From: Gonatopus flavifemur
Taxonomy: Eukaryota; Arthropoda; Insecta; Hymenoptera; Dryinidae
NCBI GenBank assembly: GCA_018340375.1
Contig: JAFFJZ010000009.1
Location: forward strand, 11,734,501 to 11,798,500
DNA length: 64,000 nucleotides
Direction: 5' to 3'
Below are positions 59,011 to 64,000 of this stretch, piece by piece; position 1 is the first letter of the stretch; each line of letters starts with the position of its first letter. The notes below the pieces were generated by a model that worked only from the letters and a program-made list of their open reading frames with translations, had not been told where the DNA came from and did not search any database. The position numbers were made by a program, and so were the translations under genes.

Positions 59011-61990
59011 AATCATCATCATGAAGTAAACAGTCTTATGACGGGTTTGATGAAATCCTCCAACCCTGTCTATTATCCGCTAATCGCTCAATTTCTGCAT
59101 ATCTACGACAACCCTTATCTTGTATAATTTGCTTCATATAACCTCATCTAGGTTTACCTTTTCGAGTTTTACCATTTATTCCTCCTTCCAATATTGTTTT
59201 CATTAAGCTATCATGCCTTAATGTGTGTCCTATCAGATTACTCCTTTTCTTCACGACCTGTCTCAAAAGACTTCTTTTTTCATTTACCTTCTCAAGTACT
59301 TCTTCATTTTTTACTTTCTCTATCCACTTTATTCTAAGCATCCTTCTATAACACCACATTTCAAAAGCTTCGAGTCTTCGTTGGTCCGTTTTTCCAATTG
59401 TCCAAGCTCCGCAACCAAATAATGCTGTGCTCCAAACGTAACTCTTCAAGAATTTCTTCTTTACTGCTAAGCTAATATTCTTTGAATGAAGTAACTGTTT
59501 CTTTCGGTGGAAAGCCTGTTCCCCTTGTGCTATTCTTGCTCTTATATCTCTTTCGCTTTTACCATTTTCTGTGATTATGCTTCCTAGATATTTAAATTCT
59601 TTCACTTGCTGAATTGTCTCTGCATCTATTTTGATTTTCGTTCATCTTGATGTTTTCGCTGTTGTACAAATCATGAATTTTGTTTTGTCCTTATTTATAT
59701 TCTCAAATGCGCAAATCTCAACATGCTTACATTTCACCTTGAATCTGTGATTTCAATTGCACTTGCTCCTTCACTTCGTTCATTGCTTCTTCTATATACA
59801 AATTGGAAATCAATGGCGATAGTGGGCATCCTTGTCTCACCCCTCTTCTAATTTGTGCTTCTCCTTTTTGACCCTCTATTTCTATTATTGCGGTTTGATT
59901 CTTATTTAATTCACATATTATTATCCTATCCCTGAAATTAATTCCTACCTTTTTCAAAATCGTCAACATATTCTCCCAATCAACATTATCGGATGCTTTT
60001 TGTATATCTACAAAACCCATATACACAGACTTCTTCAACTCTAGACTTCTCTTTACTACTGTTCTGAGTGCTAACATTGCTTCCCGCGTTCCCCTATTTT
60101 TCCTAAAACCGAACTGATCTTCTGCTAATCTACTGTCTATTTTGCTCCCTGCTTTCTTGTATATGAGTTTTGTCAGTATTTTCGAGGCATGTGAAGTTAA
60201 ACTAATCGTTCTGTAGTTCTCGCATTTGTCTGCTCCTTGTTCTTTTAGAATGGCGACAATTTTATTCTTCTGGAAATCTTTCGGTACTTCGCTTATTTCG
60301 TACATATCTCTGACCAATTCAAACAGTGCGTCACGAGTTCTCTGACTGGAGGCTTTGATAAGGTCCGCACTTGTACCATCTATTCCTGGCGCTTCATTAT
60401 TTTTCAATTCTTTCGAAGCCCTGTTGAATTCTGATCTCAAAATTGAATCTCCTAATTCGTCTCCATCGACATCTCCCTCCCTCTCTAAGAATCCTATATC
60501 ATCGCTTCCTTTATACAGATCTTCTGAATGATCAATCCATTGTTCTATTTTTTCCTCCGTTCTTTTATCAATTGTCTCCCTAGAGAATCTTCAATCTCAC
60601 TGCTTCTAGATTTCATTTGTCCGAAAAATCTCTTAACAATCCTATACGCCTCATCAATTTTCCCTAAATGTAATCTTACTTCTATATCTTGACATTTTCC
60701 CTCCAACCATTGTTCTTTTGCTTTCCTTGGTTCTCTGATTATTTCATTCCTCAGTGCCTTGTATGTCTGCTGGTCTTGTTTACTATTCTTATTCTTGTAT
60801 TTCCTCCTTTCATTGATTAAATCGAGAATTTCTTCTGTTATCCATGGTTTCTTAGGCTGGATGGTTTCTATCCCATCGTTCTTCAAAATTCCATCTGCAC
60901 ATTGTTCTATGTTCCCCTTCATGTTTGTCCATCTACTCTCTATTTCCAAGTCTTTTTCTTGTCGATCCTCCAATTTTTTGTCCAACATCACTTTGAATGC
61001 CTGCTGTGTTTTTCCTTGTTTGAGATTCTTCAAATTCCATCTTTTTTGCATTTCCCTTTTCTTCTCCAGAGCTTTGAATTTGAGAGAACATTTCACCAGC
61101 ACCATATTGTGATCACTATCTATATCCGCGCCTGGATAAGTTTTACAGCTTTTCACTTGATTTCTAAATCTTTGTTTTACTAATATGTAATCAATTTGAT
61201 ATCTTGCTGTATCTCCTGGCATTTTCCAAGTATAGATTCTTCTTGGATGATTTTTGAATAATGTGTTGATAATAACCATTTTATGGCTTTCACAGAATTC
61301 GATTAAACGTTGTCCTCTTCCATTTATTTTTTCTAACGCAAAATCTCCTATCATGTTGCCCTCTTTTCCTTGCCCTGCTACCGCATTCCAGTCGCCTATG
61401 ATCATTAAATTTTCTTCTCCCTTTACATATTCTATCACTTCTTCTATTTCATCGTACGTTCTTCCGATATTTTCCTCTGAGTACACAGATGTGGGCATGT
61501 ATACTTGATTTATAACAGGTTCTACCGGTTTTGTTCTAACTCTGACCATCATCACGGGTTCGCTATGTTGCAAATAATTTTCCATCCTATTCCCTACCCT
61601 TTTATGCATTATAATTCCCACACCTGCTTGACCATCCTTTGATCCTGTATGAATAATTCTATAATCCCCACTCCAGAAATCCCCTTCTTGCGGCCATCTC
61701 ATTTCACTAATTCCCATTACATAGATACCTAGCCTATTCATTTCTGATCTCGAATTTCCTAATTTTCCTGGATTGTCTCAGTGATCTAACATTCCTCGCT
61801 CCGACTCGAAGAATGTTCTCTTCCTTCCCCATCTTCTTTGGTTTTCTATCTTGTTTGATGAGGCTCTCTCGAGCAGCCTCCACCCGGGGATCCGAATGGG
61901 AGGCTATTTTACCTCCGGAATATTTTACCCGAGAGAACGCTATCATGTTGTTATTGTTGTTGCTCTTTTTGTTTTTCAATAAATTGAAAT
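59011..61990 (-). mobile_element. RTE-like LINE, long copy
   Basis: The 3' end (low coordinates) carries the ATG-repeat tail next to the dispersed repeat. Endonuclease and reverse transcriptase follow on the minus strand. The 5' boundary is uncertain; GC-richer sequence at 61990-62290 may be its 5' untranslated region. No target duplication was found. Confidence 0.8.
59144..61979 (-). pseudogene. RTE-like endonuclease/reverse transcriptase, active-site segment deleted
   Basis: The N-terminal piece (61979-61734) ends RVGARNVRSL and shifts frame into the endonuclease at 61741, which has SEMRW, IIGDWNAV, YQIDYILVK and DSDHNMV (catalytic-type motifs of AP endonucleases). A Lys-rich linker leads to a frameshift near 60555. 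The RT (60440-59727) has IDGTSADLIK, QFGFRKNRGT, FVDIQKASDNVDW and RRGVRQGCPLSPL. A deletion of roughly 100 bases near 59715 removed the FADD active site that the copy at 34275 retains. The C-terminal part runs 59605-59144. Motifs fit the RTE clade; this copy cannot reverse transcribe. Confidence 0.88.
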
Positions 61991-62290
61991 TGAAAATTCT
62001 GGGTTTGGAGGAAAGATTCCATTTCCTCGGGAATATTAAAAGATGTCAAGGAAGGTATTTCCCCTTGCTTTCCCTCCGTTTCTGCCGATGTTCCTGGCGT
62101 TGGGATGATTTAGTTCCTCTCAGTTTGTATTTACCCTCTCGGGTAGTTCATTCCACCTGAAAAAGAGACCCAAATCTGGGATACTTATTCTCTCCGCCAC
62201 GTAAAGGAAGCAGATACTACCAAGGATCGATGTAAAAGATATGAAGGACAAGTATCAAGAATATCCCCCTGGAAGACCCGCAATCATCCC
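61990..62290. other. Possible LINE 5' untranslated region
   Basis: GC-richer than its surroundings, without a convincing frame. Its place upstream of the LINE ORF on the minus strand is the only reason for this call. Confidence 0.3.
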
Positions 62291-63050
62291 ACGGGGAGGA
62301 CATTCAAGGTCCGTGAAGGTGGCACCCCCACCATCGAAAATCTGGATTATCATTGCATGAGAATTATGTGCTAATGAGGTGCTAATTTTGTGCTCCATTC
62401 TCGATTTTTGTGCTCATCAAATTCTTACAAAAAAAGGAATTTTGTGTGGGGATGCTGACGACATGTGAAGCTAGCACCCCAACCATATGGAATCGGTATC
62501 TAATGATTCATTATCGAATCAAAATAAAGGGGGAATTATGTGCTATTTATGTGCTCCAATTTCCAATTGGTTTCATCATCGAATTCACCGGTGTGAAGAA
62601 GTTGCAGATGAAAAGGCTGTTGTTTGGGGTGTGAAGATGGCACGACGAGAACAACCGGATCATGGGGAAGTCATATTTGGGCGAATCAAGATTCACGAGT
62701 GGATTATTTACACCTTGTTAATGGTGCTAATTTTGTGCTCATCAAATTTCTTTAAAAAAAAGGAATTTTGTGTGGAGGTACTGACAACATGTGAAGCTAG
62801 CACCCCCACTATATGGAATCGGTATTGAATGATTAATTGACGGATCAAAATTGGTAGCGGAATCATGTGCTATTTATGTGCTCCAATTTCCAATTGGTTT
62901 TATCATTGGAATCAGCGGTGGGGAGAAGTTACAGATGAAAAGGCTGTTTGAGGTGTGAGATAGGACGACAAGAACAACCGGATCATGGGGGAGTCATGTG
63001 TGGGACAATCCAGATTGATGAGTGGATTATGTACACCTTGTGAATGGTGT
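62290..63050 (+). repeat. Two ~328-bp tandem units related to the 156-bp satellite
   Basis: The sequence from TGCTCATCAAATT and AAAGGAATTTTGTGTGG onward at about 62408 repeats at about 62737. Each unit contains the satellite phrases TGTGCTATTTATGTGCTCC and AGCACCCCNACYATATGGAA, so it looks like a diverged two-unit form of the satellite that follows. A shorter partial unit lies at 62290-62400. Confidence 0.75.
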
Positions 63051-63149
63051 ACATGTTGTTATGTTCATGAGGCTATGTTTCCATCAATGTGCAGGAATGA
63101 ATGCCCAATCACTTGTGATATACAAAAGGTACTGAAAGAAGAAGTGAAA

Positions 63150-64000
63150 AAAATGCCACTTTGACCCGATCCAGAGTGATCTCATAATTATGTGCTATTC
63201 ATGTGCTCCACCCACGACTCATGTGCTCCCTGGAAAATTCATTAGGGGAGTCGGAATCTCAACTCAATCGATCGAGGCCAGCACACCCACTATCTGGAAA
63301 CAAGATAAGACCCATATTGACTTGGTTGGAAGTGATCCCATAATTATGTGCTATTTATGTGCCTCACTCACGATTCATGTGCTCCCTGGACATTTCATTA
63401 GGGGAGTTGGGATTTCAACTCAATTGATCGAGGCCAGTACCCCCACTATCTGCAAACCAAATAAATCGCATTTTGACCCGGTTGGGAGTGATCTGATAAT
63501 TATGAGCTATTTATGTGATCCACCTAGAATTTATGTGCCCGTTGGAAAATTCATCAGGGGAGTCGGAATCTCAACTCAATTGATCGAGTCCAGGACCCCT
63601 ACTATCTGGGAACAAGATGAGACGCATTTTGAACAAGTTGGGAGTGATCCCATAATTAGGTGCTATTTATGTGCTTAACCCACGATTTATGTGCTCGATG
63701 AAATATTCATTAAGGGAGTCGGAATCCGAACAGAATTGATTCATTACAGCACCCCGACTATCAGGAAGTCAAATGAAGAACATTTTGATCCAATCCGGAG
63801 TGATCGCATGATTATTTGCTCTTTATGTTCCCCACCCACGTTTCATGTGCTTGCTGGAAAATCCATCAGGGGAGTGGGAATCTCAACTGAATCGATCCAG
63901 TACAGCATTCCCACCATCAAGAAGTGAAATAAAGGAATCGTAGGTGGAGCACATGAATAGCACAAGATTATGGGATCACTCTCAACCGGGTCAAAATGCG
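63150..64000 (+). repeat. 156-bp satellite array, inverting near 63945
   Basis: TAATTATGTGCTATTTATGTG and variants lie near 63186, 63342, 63498, 63652 and 63808, at a spacing of 154-156. Each unit also has GGGGAGTCGGAATCTCAAC. Because 156 is divisible by three, one frame stays open from 63190 to 63678, giving a 52-residue repeat (FIRGVGISTQ in each). After about 63945 the unit appears in the opposite orientation (ending GGTCAAAATGCG), so the array changes direction there. It continues out of the window. Confidence 0.9.

Noticed and set aside
60759..61183. Plus-strand open frames opposite the RTE endonuclease.
   Set aside because: They are antisense shadows of a clearly recognisable minus-strand LINE ORF.
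62290..64000. CRISPR-like array of regular repeats.
   Set aside because: The repeats are whole 156-bp units without unique spacers, in a eukaryotic repeat context; this is satellite DNA.

Overview
The window is AT-rich eukaryotic DNA, almost certainly from an insect. Mariner and DD41D transposases, a Ty3-class retroelement primed by tRNA-Ser (as in Drosophila errantiviruses), Jockey-like and RTE-like LINEs, hAT and foldback MITEs and satellite DNA fill it. I could not recognise a conventional single-copy host gene, tRNA or rRNA; the order of insect is not determinable from what I see.

Positions 1-20085 are one large, decayed Ty3/gypsy-class LTR retroelement with errantivirus-like organisation: end of the 5' LTR (1-481), tRNA-Ser primer site (488), a 1.7-kb repetitive leader, gag (2175-3980) with ten tandem zinc knuckles, a -1 frameshift signal (3863-3895), pol (protease, RT, RNase H, integrase; to 10089), an extra ORF behind a splice acceptor (10140-11306), env (11498-13561), a polypurine tract and the 3' LTR (13631-20085). 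Three younger DNA transposons sit inside it: a DD41D element in pol, and a DD41D element plus a DD34D mariner in the 3' LTR. Without the two insertions the LTR is about 3.1 kb and carries its own ORF (coiled coil plus a four-cysteine motif), which is the most unusual trait here. Gag, pol, the extra ORF and env carry premature stops or frameshifts, so this copy is dead.

20086-30069 is repeat-dominated: a fragment of an unnamed arthropod repeat-encoded protein, a diverged ~130-bp tandem array broken by a foldback element, a second intact copy of the LTR's DD41D element (25386-27441) and a truncated mariner (28158-28688). 30083-33440 is a 5'-truncated Jockey-group LINE with a perfect 13-bp target duplication; 33494-35228 is a 5'-truncated RTE-like LINE hosting a MITE.

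37250-57190 is a graveyard of nested inverted-repeat elements: two CCCGGG-ended elements rich in CATATATG, two hAT MITEs with 8-bp target duplications, a ~6-kb palindrome (39842-45815) inserted in the terminal repeat of a larger inverted-repeat structure (39614-55749), a near-complete mariner (49062-50344), an intron-containing FLYWCH/MULE-type pseudogene (minus strand, ~51960-53106), and a 1.4-kb hAT-type element (55786-57182).

59011-61990 is a longer RTE-like LINE (minus strand) whose RT active-site segment is deleted; from ~62290 to the end runs a satellite with 156-bp units that stay open in one frame and invert orientation near 63945.
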